Source of the DNA: Modicisalibacter xianhensis
GTDB taxonomy: Bacteria > Pseudomonadota > Gammaproteobacteria > Pseudomonadales > Halomonadaceae
Direction: 5' to 3'
DNA length: 64,000 bases
NCBI RefSeq assembly: GCF_900113605.1
Contig: NZ_FOPY01000008.1
Span: 62,001-126,000 of the forward strand
The first letter of the stretch is position 1. Each line of letters opens with the position of its first letter. Below are positions 1 through 7,506 of the stretch, piece after piece. Under the pieces are notes generated by a model that was not told the DNA's origin, did no database searches, and saw only the letters and a program-made list of their open reading frames with translations. A program made the translations under genes and the position numbers.

Positions 1-942
1 GGGATAGAGCAGGCTCCAGTTTTTCAGGTGGGCATCGCCATTGGCTAGAAGTATGTTAACAAGCAACCGTCTTGCGAACTGCTGCACGCTTGCAAGGCCA
101 TCTTCAGTATAATCGCGAAGCAAGCGACCTATCTGTTCATAGTTTGGGCCTTGGTATTTCTCATGGGGGTAGCGAAAGAAGACCTGAGCCATGTCTTCTG
201 TATGGTGGCGCTCATGCATTCCTCTATCGAAGCGCTTGATGGCGTAAACCCAAGGCTCTGCAGGCAAGTTGATCTCGGGGAGCCCTTCCAGGTCATCTAG
301 TGTTACCAGGCGTGTTTCAGGTGTTTCTATACCCACTACCATGGCAAGCCGCATGGCAGTGTATTCATTGACAGGGACGCCACGGTGTCGGGTCGAGGGT
401 GTCTTGATGATCCAATCGCCCAGTTCATCGCTATGTCCAAAATGAAACCGTCCTTCCTTTTCGCGCATTGAAAACTTCATTTGGATACCCGCCAGTGAAA
501 ATCCACGGGTGGGCTGAAGCGTGCGCTTTATAGGAACGATGCTAGTTCGATGCTCAAGTAGCTGTTTTGGGATATCTTCGATGTCGAGAGGAATGGCGGT
601 TATCGCGCCTGGCAAGTCTTGGCCCAGTTGTGCAAGAAGAGGAAATTCATTGTCGGGATGCACTTTCAAGCTTTGGGCTAGCCAATCACGCAATGCGCCT
701 TCTGGAAGAAGATTGGAAAAGTAGGGGTGAAGCCTTTGTCGGCGGATCCAGGGCTTAGCCATGATTTGAGAAGCTTTGGGGAACCCGGGGCGAGTCGTCA
801 GGGTAAATGTGTAGCGTGCTGGATCGCTCCGGTAGCTTTCACTGAAGAGCATGACAGTACGGCCACTTTGGTAGCCCGCAAGGTACCCGACATGCTGGTC
901 GTGCAGCCGGATATCGAGTGCTTGTAGGGCGTCTCCCTTCAT
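1..942 (-). CDS. hipA: HipA-family serine/threonine kinase toxin (3' end outside window)
   Basis: Type II toxin of a HipBA toxin-antitoxin pair, predicted to phosphorylate a cytoplasmic target. I translated it directly from the minus strand; 314 codons are visible and the reading frame stays open at the left edge. Near residues 299-310 it has the HipA catalytic-loop signature LANGDAHLKNWS (aspartate D303, asparagine N308), and upstream it has the activation-type stretch FSLAGIQMKF. The ATG at 942 overlaps the stop of the upstream antitoxin gene by four bases (ATGA), so the two are translationally coupled. Only the last part of the kinase C-lobe is missing from view. The family assignment is secure; the target is unknown. 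Confidence 0.9.
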   Translation of the reverse strand, partial: MKGDALQALDIRLHDQHVGYLAGYQSGRTVMLFSESYRSDPARYTFTLTTRPGFPKASQIMAKPWIRRQRLHPYFSNLLPEGALRDWLAQSLKVHPDNEFPLLAQLGQDLPGAITAIPLDIEDIPKQLLEHRTSIVPIKRTLQPTRGFSLAGIQMKFSMREKEGRFHFGHSDELGDWIIKTPSTRHRGVPVNEYTAMRLAMVVGIETPETRLVTLDDLEGLPEINLPAEPWVYAIKRFDRGMHERHHTEDMAQVFFRYPHEKYQGPNYEQIGRLLRDYTEDGLASVQQFARRLLVNILLANGDAHLKNWSLLYP

Positions 943-1268
943 TCTCTTTCCTTAGACTCCGTGTTTCCTTGCTCTAGGTCATCTAGTAGGCCATGCCAAG
1001 GGTCTTCATCGGGAGCAGGTGGTGTCGGCTCATCCAGTGTCTCGTTATCTTCAAGCACTTGCCTGACGGCGTGTAGCTTCTCGCGCGGAATAAGCATGAG
1101 TTCAGCGTTAAGTCCTTGAGCAACGAGCTGCAACGAGTCAAGTCTCGGATTACCTTGGCTTTCAAGCCGCTGGTATTGCTGGCGCGACATGCCGATGCGG
1201 CTCTCCATGGCTTGTTGTGTCAAGCCTAGCTCGCAACGGCGACGCTTGATTTGGGCATGCAAGGTCAT
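939..1268 (-). CDS. hipB: HipB-like antitoxin, Xre-family HTH
   Basis: DNA-binding antitoxin and autorepressor partner of the adjacent HipA, 109 aa. An Xre-type helix-turn-helix occupies about residues 5-60 (IKRRRCELGLTQQAMESRIG, then SRQQYQRLESQG). The C-terminal third is acidic and proline-rich, as expected of a flexible antitoxin tail. The frame extends upstream to 1313, but I prefer the ATG at 1268: homology to Xre proteins begins there, and a promoter with -10 TTATAA would sit just upstream of it. The upstream extension would run through the operator palindromes. Confidence 0.85.
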   Translation of the reverse strand: MTLHAQIKRRRCELGLTQQAMESRIGMSRQQYQRLESQGNPRLDSLQLVAQGLNAELMLIPREKLHAVRQVLEDNETLDEPTPPAPDEDPWHGLLDDLEQGNTESKERE

Positions 1269-1275
1269 ATTTTGC

Positions 1276-1320
1276 AACTTATAAGTTTCATTAAAAGCAG
1301 TATGGCAACACATGTGTTGC
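1276..1320 (-). promoter_or_regulatory. hipBA promoter with two palindromic operator candidates
   Basis: Read on the minus strand, a -35 TTGCCA (1303-1308) and a -10 TTATAA (1279-1284) are 18 bp apart. The -10 lies inside a perfect 12-bp palindrome, AACTTATAAGTT (1276-1287). The -35 overlaps the edge of a perfect 16-bp palindrome, GCAACACATGTGTTGC (1305-1320). Palindromes over both core elements fit autorepression by the HipB dimer. The repressor-operator pairing is inference. Confidence 0.6.
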
Positions 1321-1420
1321 TATTCAATGCTGGATGCAACTTTCAAGTGTCATGTTGCTCGCTTGCCAAACCCGGCAAGGCGCATACCTTGAAGGGAACG
1401 ACCCAAGCAAGGTGTTGACC

Positions 1421-2542
1421 ATGATGTATGCACTCAAGTCATCGATCGGCATGGTGACGGCAGCCATGCTGGTGTCTCCGCTGGCGCTGGCCCAGCCGGA
1501 CAGTCCCATGCAGACGCAGGCCGGGGACGCCAAGGTCGATGTGCTGGCCGAAGGACTCGTCCACCCCTGGGGCATGGCGTTTCTGCCCGATGGCCGGCTG
1601 CTGGTGACCGAACGCGAGGGGCGTCTGAGAATCCTCGATAGCGACAATTCGCTGTCGGACCCGGTCGAGGGCGTGCCCGAGGTATTCAATCAGGGGCAGG
1701 GCGGTCTATTGGACGTGGCGCTCGATCCGGATTTCCCGCGCAATAGCCTTGTCTATCTATCCTTTGCCGAGCCCGGCGATGGTGGCGCTTCCACGGCGCT
1801 GGGGCGTGGGCGTTGGGAAGATGACAGGATCCAGGATTTCGAGGTCATCTTCCGCCAGCAACCCAAGGTCTCCGGCGGCAATCATTTTGGCGGGCGTATC
1901 GTCTTTACGCCGCAGGGCACGCTGTTCCTGACCATGGGCGAGCGATTCAAGTTCGAGCCCGCCCAGGACCTGTCCAATCATCTTGGCACCATCGCCCATC
2001 TGAACCTCGATGGCTCGATACCCGAGGATAATCCCTTCGTCGGTCGTGAAGATGCCGAGGGGGCGATCTGGTCGTATGGCCATCGCAATATCGAAAGCGC
2101 GGCCATGCATCCCGAGACCGGCCAGTTGTGGATTGCCGAGATGGGACCACGAGGTGGCGACGAGCTCAACCTGCCCGAAGCGGGCCGCAACTATGGCTGG
2201 CCGGTGGTCAGTTGGGGCGAGCATTATAATGGCAACGATATTGCCGACCCGCCGACTCGGCCGGAGTACGCCGATGCCGCCGTGCACTGGACACCCGTCA
2301 TCTCGCCGTCGGGCATGGCGTTTTATACCGGCGAAGCGTTTCCGGCATGGCAGGGTAGCGTCCTGATCGGCGGTCTGACCGCTCAGGGTATCGTCCGTGT
2401 CGATGGTAATGCCGAGGCTGAAGTCGAGCGCATTCCGTTGGGCACGCGTATTCGCGACGTGGAGCAAGGGCCCGAAGGCAACGTCTATGTGCTGACCGAT
2501 CAGCAGAATGGCAAGGTAATGCGCCTGTCCCCAGTGGAATAA
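1421..2542 (+). CDS. Periplasmic PQQ-dependent sugar (aldose) dehydrogenase
   Basis: Soluble glucose/sorbosone-dehydrogenase family beta-propeller, similar to E. coli YliI, predicted to oxidise aldoses in the periplasm with PQQ. The mature length of about 350 aa is normal for the family. Typical blade motifs are visible: GLVHPWGMAFLPDG near the N-terminus, GGNHFGGRIVF mid-protein, and GHRNIESAAMHP followed by AEMGPRGGDELN. A signal peptide follows the start (hydrophobic run, ending LALAQP). I chose the tandem ATGs at 1421/1424, which have AAGG eight bases upstream, over the start at 1334, which would put 29 residues before the signal peptide. No PQQ biosynthesis genes are in the window. It stands alone, divergent from hipBA. 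Confidence 0.82.
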   Translation: MMYALKSSIGMVTAAMLVSPLALAQPDSPMQTQAGDAKVDVLAEGLVHPWGMAFLPDGRLLVTEREGRLRILDSDNSLSDPVEGVPEVFNQGQGGLLDVALDPDFPRNSLVYLSFAEPGDGGASTALGRGRWEDDRIQDFEVIFRQQPKVSGGNHFGGRIVFTPQGTLFLTMGERFKFEPAQDLSNHLGTIAHLNLDGSIPEDNPFVGREDAEGAIWSYGHRNIESAAMHPETGQLWIAEMGPRGGDELNLPEAGRNYGWPVVSWGEHYNGNDIADPPTRPEYADAAVHWTPVISPSGMAFYTGEAFPAWQGSVLIGGLTAQGIVRVDGNAEAEVERIPLGTRIRDVEQGPEGNVYVLTDQQNGKVMRLSPVE

Positions 2543-2619
2543 TAACTAGTAGTGTTGATTTGTAACCCTGCGGTTAACGTGTTCTTCTTCTGGGCAATAT
2601 CTTGCCCGGAGATTGGGGA

Positions 2620-4596
2620 ATGGCGCATACGCCTGGGAGTGACGGCTGTACTGGTCAGCGCAGGCATCAACGTGGCGCGGCGCTGCTCGTGGCCTTGGTG
2701 TTGCTGTCCGTCATGCTGATGCTGGGCTTGTCCAGCATGAGTAACAGCGCCATTGAAGAACGCATGGCGGCAAACCAGCGCGCCCATGTCCTGGCCTATA
2801 ACGAAGCCGAAGCCGGTGCAGGTGGTCTGTTTCGCAGACTCCAGAATGGCGAAGCGCTGGGGGGCGGTACGCCACCGCGAGATCTCCTCAGTGCGTTGCA
2901 AGCCATCGAGGCAGCGACCATGCCGGTGCTGACCGATTGCGATTCAACGCAGCAGCAAAAACGCAATGCACTGCAAAGCGCACGCGAGACCCTGGCGGAG
3001 GAACTCGGAGAGAATCAGTCCGGAAGCTGGCAAACGGGTATCAATGCTCACGGTGAGTCTGCCTGGGAACTCGTTCCCTACCCCGATGTAGTGCTATCGC
3101 TGGATGAAGCGGCTTGCGAGGAGACTGGCAACGCTCCGTCGCCTTACCTTCCGCTGGCGGACAATGAGGCGGCAGTCTGGGTGGTCAGCCAGGGGCGCTA
3201 TGGCCAGGAAGGCGCCTGGGCCCAGCGCAGTGTCAGGACGCTGATCCGGTTGGCGGCTGCCGAGTCAGGCAGTGCAGTCAACGGCCTGATGACCTGTGAA
3301 GGGGTGGCGGTGCTGGGCAGTGGAATCATCGATAGCTACGACTCCGCTGAGGGCGCCTATGGCGGGACAAACCAGCGGAAGGCTAACGCCCTTGTCAGTA
3401 GCCAGGTGCACCAGGACCCGTCGGATCCCCGCTTCGATCCGCTGGATGGCAGCTACCGGGAAGAGCAGGCGGCCGTATACTTGCAAGGCAGTTCACCCAT
3501 CTATGGGCGTGTCGAGAGTGCCGGCGGTGTGGCAATGACCGGCTCTGCCGAAATTCATGGCGATACCGTGGCCAACGCCAGCGTCTACATCAAGGGAGGA
3601 GGTGCACACCTCTATGGCGACATGAATGCCGTGTCGACAGTGGTATTGGCCAGTAGCGGTAGAGTGCATGGGAATGTCCGTACCAACGACAGGATCGTGA
3701 CCCAGAACTGGAGCGCATGGATTGGTGGCGATGCCACGACGAGCGAGTTCGTATCCGTACGCACGCCACAAGACCAGGTGGGAGGGGCCCTGTCTCTCAG
3801 GCCTGGCGGGGCCGGGGTTGATGCGGTGGCGTCGGTTGCTACGCCTTCGGAGTGTGATTCACTGGGGTTCGGGGACGCGTCGACCGATCCTGTGTTGCTC
3901 CTCGATGCAGCCGGAGTCGTCAGTGGTGGACCATTGGACGTGACGAATGGCAACAAGGATTATCGGCTGGATGCGGCCGGCTTCCATCGCCTCGATTCCA
4001 AGGGCTTGGCGGAAACGCGCCTGGGACGAGCGCCTGTCGAAGTGGAACTCACGGACGGGCGCGAATCCCTGGCCGTGAAGTTCGATGACTTTTCGCTGGG
4101 GGGAAGTAACACGATTACCGTTGGCTCTCCCGGTTCGCCCGTCGACATGGTGTTGTACATCGACGGCTCGACGAACCTGGGCGGCGGGAGCCGTTTCGTC
4201 ATCAGCGAAGGCAGTACCCTGCAAATGGTGACGACAGGAGCGTTCAACCTGGGGAGTGGGCTCGTGTTGGGCGATGGCAAGCCCAGCAAGACCGTGGACG
4301 GCAAGGTCGTGCCGATATTTTCACTCTATTCCAGCCATGATGACGGAGACGCCGCAAACGGTGTGATCATCGGGGGCGCATCGGCTTTCTATGGGCAGAT
4401 CGTAGCCCCCTTCTCGACGATGGACGTGACGGGAAGCGGTGGGTTTTTCGGCGCCGCGAATGTAGACAATGCCGTCATTCGAGGCGCCGGTGGCTTCCAT
4501 TTCGATGAGCGCTTTCTGGACATGCGCATCGCCCCGCCGGGAGGCGCCGGCAATGCGGTCACGCCTCATCTGGAAGCCTGGGGGGAAACCCTCTGA
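2620..4596 (+). CDS. Giant PilX-like pilus-assembly protein with bactofilin-like repeat region
   Basis: 658 aa. The N-terminus is PilX-type: a basic stretch, then QRGAALLVALVLL and a hydrophobic helix, then SNSAIEERMAANQRA, as in type IV pilus minor-pilin accessory proteins. Classical PilX is under 250 aa. Here a long region of about 220-620 follows with glycine-rich short-beta repeats (such as VESAGGVAMTGSAEIHGD and VVLASSGRVHGNV) that resemble polymer-forming/bactofilin beta-helix rungs, and it lacks a clear membrane anchor. The ATG at 2620 has GGAG eight bases upstream; a TTG at 2602 is the alternative. The rest of a minor-pilin operon (FimT, PilV, PilW, PilY1) is not adjacent. The 3' end overlaps the convergent gene by 31 bp. 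Role inferred: surface or pilus-associated structural protein. Confidence 0.6.
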   Translation: MAHTPGSDGCTGQRRHQRGAALLVALVLLSVMLMLGLSSMSNSAIEERMAANQRAHVLAYNEAEAGAGGLFRRLQNGEALGGGTPPRDLLSALQAIEAATMPVLTDCDSTQQQKRNALQSARETLAEELGENQSGSWQTGINAHGESAWELVPYPDVVLSLDEAACEETGNAPSPYLPLADNEAAVWVVSQGRYGQEGAWAQRSVRTLIRLAAAESGSAVNGLMTCEGVAVLGSGIIDSYDSAEGAYGGTNQRKANALVSSQVHQDPSDPRFDPLDGSYREEQAAVYLQGSSPIYGRVESAGGVAMTGSAEIHGDTVANASVYIKGGGAHLYGDMNAVSTVVLASSGRVHGNVRTNDRIVTQNWSAWIGGDATTSEFVSVRTPQDQVGGALSLRPGGAGVDAVASVATPSECDSLGFGDASTDPVLLLDAAGVVSGGPLDVTNGNKDYRLDAAGFHRLDSKGLAETRLGRAPVEVELTDGRESLAVKFDDFSLGGSNTITVGSPGSPVDMVLYIDGSTNLGGGSRFVISEGSTLQMVTTGAFNLGSGLVLGDGKPSKTVDGKVVPIFSLYSSHDDGDAANGVIIGGASAFYGQIVAPFSTMDVTGSGGFFGAANVDNAVIRGAGGFHFDERFLDMRIAPPGGAGNAVTPHLEAWGETL

Positions 4597-5258
4597 AAGG
4601 AGCGATTGGCCGGGCCATGAATCACCACACGTGTGCCGATTTTCACCCAGCGGTCGAGGGCGTCGATCTCGGCATTGGTAATGGCAATGCAGCCTTCCGT
4701 CCAGTCCATCCGGCTATGCAGGCGTGCGGATCGTGCGCCCAGGCCATGGATGCCGATAGAGCCGCCTAGGGCAGTATCGCCTGGAGGCGTGCCGTGCTGG
4801 CGCAGGTAGTTGCGATAGTAGGTGTAGTCGCTGGTGGTCATGAGGCCGTCGCGCCAGGCCTCTCGCGCAATGTCGGGGGTCGGGTAGTCGATGCCGAAGA
4901 ACAGCTTGAAGTCGCTCTGGCGATTGACGTGACTGACGTGGAACTCACCGATGGGCGTCTGGCTGCTGCCCTCCATGCGGATGCGCTGGGCCCCGGCGTT
5001 ACCGATGGCCAGATAGGGAATCAACAGCACTCGGGTGTCGCCACGATAGACGGCCATCTCGCGCGACTCCAGGTCGATATTGACCCAGACTTCATTGGGC
5101 AGCACAGCGGGTAATGGGGTGGCGTTCAATTCCGACCAGAGGGTGACGGAGCCGCTTGCTGCCGTTGACGGTAATGCTTCCACGGCGGCCTGGGCCGTCG
5201 TGACGCCGAAGAGCATGAGGGTGGCGGCTGCCAGGGCGCGCAAGTACTGCTTGGCCAT
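4566..5258 (-). CDS. L,D-transpeptidase (YkuD domain), exported
   Basis: 230 aa with a signal peptide (residues 1-24, ending TTAQA). The YkuD domain covers about 55-215: VWVNIDLESREMAVYRGD at its start, then TPIGEFHVSH, and the active-site segment with H171 (IGIHGLG) and catalytic C190 (WTEGCIAIT). Such enzymes make 3-3 peptidoglycan cross-links or attach proteins to murein in the periplasm. The usual SHGC motif reads TEGC here, a known tolerated variant. It is convergent with and overlaps the PilX-like gene. Confidence 0.85.
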   Translation of the reverse strand: MAKQYLRALAAATLMLFGVTTAQAAVEALPSTAASGSVTLWSELNATPLPAVLPNEVWVNIDLESREMAVYRGDTRVLLIPYLAIGNAGAQRIRMEGSSQTPIGEFHVSHVNRQSDFKLFFGIDYPTPDIAREAWRDGLMTTSDYTYYRNYLRQHGTPPGDTALGGSIGIHGLGARSARLHSRMDWTEGCIAITNAEIDALDRWVKIGTRVVIHGPANRSFQRVSPQASR

Positions 5259-5486
5259 GTATCACTCCGAGTGCGTGTGCGGTATGGCAATTGTTAGCGA
5301 TGCTGGGATCGGGCGATATTTCGCTCAGCGCGCACTTTTGGCGGCTATTTGGTGGTTTGTGTTCGCGCTGGGGATCGCCGCGCCCAGATGGTACGCATTA
5401 TGCGCCTGGTGTAACAGCATGAGGCGGGCTGCGGTCGTGTTGTCTGCGACGTTGGCTTCAACGCTGGGCTACGCCAGGTGGCTGGG

Positions 5487-7001
5487 CTACGCCAGATGAT
5501 AGAAAGGCACAGCGACGAACCACACCATGTAATTGAGCATGACGAACATCAGTCCATCGATACGCCGAAGCCGATGGGGGCCACGCAGGAACGCAGCCCA
5601 CAGCAGCGCAAGGCCCAGTGCGGCGTGGGGCAGTGCGAAATAGCTCAGCCCGTCGAACAGGCCTGCTGCCGTGCCGGCACGGTCGAATACCAGGGCCAAC
5701 GCGGCAGCCATAATGGTAGAAGCTGCCGCCAGCGCCAAAGCCATGCGATTGCCAAAACGCTCGGGGAGGGTGTGCTTGCCGGCGAGGGCATCTGCCTCGC
5801 GATCGGGAATACCTGACAGAATGATTGCGGGCAGAATGGCGAAGAACAACGGCAAGGCCAGTGCCCAGGGTAAGACTGCACCAAGGGCGCCGCCCTGAAA
5901 GGCGAAGCCGAGCCACAGCACCATGGCGCTGTGGGTGAAGGCGACGTCGAGTTCGCCAAGGCTGCGATAGCTCAGTTTCAGCGGGGGCAGGGTGTAGTCC
6001 AGGGTGAGGATGGCGGCGATCAGTAGCCAGGCTGCCGAAGCCAAGGGCGCCGCCGTCGTCTTGAGCACCAGGCCGGCCGCGGCGAGGGCCACGATAAGCG
6101 TTATACCGATACCTCGGCGCATCGCGACGAAGCTTATATCGTGATCGACCAGCACACGCGAGCCGCCATTGAATGGTCCATGGTGGCGGTTCCGGCTATC
6201 ACTCGGGTAATCCTGGTAGTCGTTGATGAAGACTGTGGCTGCCTCGAGAAAGAACAGGCACAGATAACCCCAGAGATAAGGTGCCCAGGCCAGGCCAAGT
6301 GGGGCCGCCGCCAGTGCGCCCAGGGTATAGGCCGCCCAGGTCATGGGGTAGAACTGCAGGCGTAATGCCTTCAGCCAGGGCCGGATCCCCTGCCAGCGCC
6401 GGCCCACGGGACCGTGCACGCCATGGCGCAAGGCAAATCCCCGCGCTCGGGCCCGTTCCAGCCACTCATGGCGCTGGCGCTGCGTCGAGGTACGAATCGA
6501 TCCCGCGACCAGGGTGTGGACGGGCTTGACGCCGCAGAACCCCAACGTGGCATTGCGCATGGCATGGGTGCCGGGAGCGCGATACAGCCAGCGATAGATG
6601 GGCGGTGGTGTATCCATGGTGGTGATCAGCTGCGCCGACTTGCCTTGCCACAGCCCCTCCCATTGCGTAGCCCCTGGGCCATGAAAGCGAAAGGCGAAGC
6701 CCGGCATCACCAGCCGGTCCAGAAAGCCTTTCAAGAGCGCAGGCATCGTGCCCCACCAGGTCGGATAGACGAATACCAAATGCTCCGCCCAGACCAGCCA
6801 CTCCCTGGCGCGTTCGAGATCGGGCTCGAGTGGTTGGTCCTCGGGCGATTCGACATGCACATGCGGGTCGAACTCGAGCTCCCCCAAGCTAAGCTGGCGC
6901 GTCTCGGTCCCGGCCTGCTCCGCGCCCTCTCGGTAGGCCTGGGCCAGCGCAGCGCAGAAGCTGTCATGACGTGGATGACCGAGAATGATCAGGACTCGCA
7001 T
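5487..7001 (-). CDS. Fusion: NAD(P)H quinone-reductase-like flavodoxin fold plus UbiA-type prenyltransferase
   Basis: 504 aa with two domains in one frame. Residues 1-190 form a flavodoxin-like NAD(P)H oxidoreductase (LIILGHPRHDSFCAAL, YPTWWGTMPALLKGFLDR), similar to KefF/MdaB proteins. Residues 215-500 are a polytopic UbiA-superfamily prenyltransferase with both aspartate-rich motifs: ND261YQD264YPSD268 and D400READ404. UbiA enzymes transfer a polyprenyl chain to an aromatic acceptor in the membrane. The fusion suggests coupled reduction and prenylation of a quinone-like substrate, but this is inference. There is no frameshift or internal start that would indicate an assembly artefact. The gene stands alone. 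Confidence 0.82.
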   Translation of the reverse strand: MRVLIILGHPRHDSFCAALAQAYREGAEQAGTETRQLSLGELEFDPHVHVESPEDQPLEPDLERAREWLVWAEHLVFVYPTWWGTMPALLKGFLDRLVMPGFAFRFHGPGATQWEGLWQGKSAQLITTMDTPPPIYRWLYRAPGTHAMRNATLGFCGVKPVHTLVAGSIRTSTQRQRHEWLERARARGFALRHGVHGPVGRRWQGIRPWLKALRLQFYPMTWAAYTLGALAAAPLGLAWAPYLWGYLCLFFLEAATVFINDYQDYPSDSRNRHHGPFNGGSRVLVDHDISFVAMRRGIGITLIVALAAAGLVLKTTAAPLASAAWLLIAAILTLDYTLPPLKLSYRSLGELDVAFTHSAMVLWLGFAFQGGALGAVLPWALALPLFFAILPAIILSGIPDREADALAGKHTLPERFGNRMALALAAASTIMAAALALVFDRAGTAAGLFDGLSYFALPHAALGLALLWAAFLRGPHRLRRIDGLMFVMLNYMVWFVAVPFYHLA

Positions 7002-7105
7002 GGCTATCTTCCTTGGGCGTGATTGTTTCGGCGTGGCATGCCGCCAGGCTGCATTCCTAATGTAGGTGCCGCGTTAGTGCCAAGCGAGCTAGCCTAGGTG
7101 GCAAG

Positions 7106-7224
7106 ATTTTCCCTACAGGGATAAACAATAGCTGAAGTTCCCGTTGACCCCTTTATTTTCCCTATCGGGAAAATTACGTTGCCCATTGGCTAGTTGGGTG
7201 CTAATTTTCCCTATCGGGATAAAT
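7106..7224 (+). promoter_or_regulatory. Three operator-like inverted repeats at exact 49-bp spacing
   Basis: Three copies of ATTTTCCCTAYMGGGAWAA begin at 7106, 7155 and 7204, exactly 49 bp apart. The middle copy is a perfect inverted repeat (ATTTTCCC-TATC-GGGAAAAT); the outer two end GGGATAAA. A weak promoter, TTGCCC (7179-7184) 17 bp before TAATTT (7202-7207), places the -10 in the third copy. The likely ligand is the HipB-like protein encoded immediately downstream. The repeats are seen directly; their function is inferred by analogy with the multiple hipBA operators of E. coli. Confidence 0.7.
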
Positions 7225-7236
7225 GGGTGCCAATCC

Positions 7237-7506
7237 ATGAACATGAACCTGAAGGGCGCAAGGGAACGGGGCTTGGCTTGTTTGAAAGTCGATGACGCGA
7301 TGAGTCTCGGCAAGTTAGTGCGTCAGGTGCGCAAGTCTCAAGGCTTGACCCTGGAAATGCTGGCAGGCCTATGTGGGCTGAGCATTCGCTTTCTCAGTGA
7401 GTTGGAGAACGGGCGTGAGACCTGCAGCTTCGTGCGGATCATGCGTGTTCTCGACACACTTGGCATCGAACTGCATGCCTGTCCACCGGAGGCAATGACA
7501 GAGTGA
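7237..7506 (+). CDS. hipB: HipB-like antitoxin, Xre-family HTH (second module)
   Basis: Antitoxin and autorepressor of the second HipBA pair. The HTH core is LGKLVRQVRKSQGLTLEM, then AGLCGLSIRFLSELENGRET, a near-canonical HipB sequence in which the residues after the recognition helix read RFLSELE-G. The start is uncertain. ATG 7237 (89 aa) lies downstream of the predicted promoter; ATG 7243, TTG 7282 and ATG 7300 are alternatives, and none has a strong Shine-Dalgarno. The stop overlaps the start of the toxin gene (GTGA). This protein is only distantly similar to the HipB at 939-1268. Confidence 0.83.
   Translation: MNMNLKGARERGLACLKVDDAMSLGKLVRQVRKSQGLTLEMLAGLCGLSIRFLSELENGRETCSFVRIMRVLDTLGIELHACPPEAMTE

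Noticed and set aside
1757-2467. 236-codon open frame on the minus strand
   Set aside because: It lies wholly opposite the PQQ-dehydrogenase gene, shows no family motif, and is the usual shadow of GC-rich coding DNA. The same applies to 7707-8411, 30490-31332, 32217-33299 and 52212-52970.
2592-2607. Hairpin GGGCAA-TATC-TTGCCC as terminator of the sugar dehydrogenase gene
   Set aside because: No T-run follows and it abuts the SD of the next gene; it could affect translation, but evidence is too thin.
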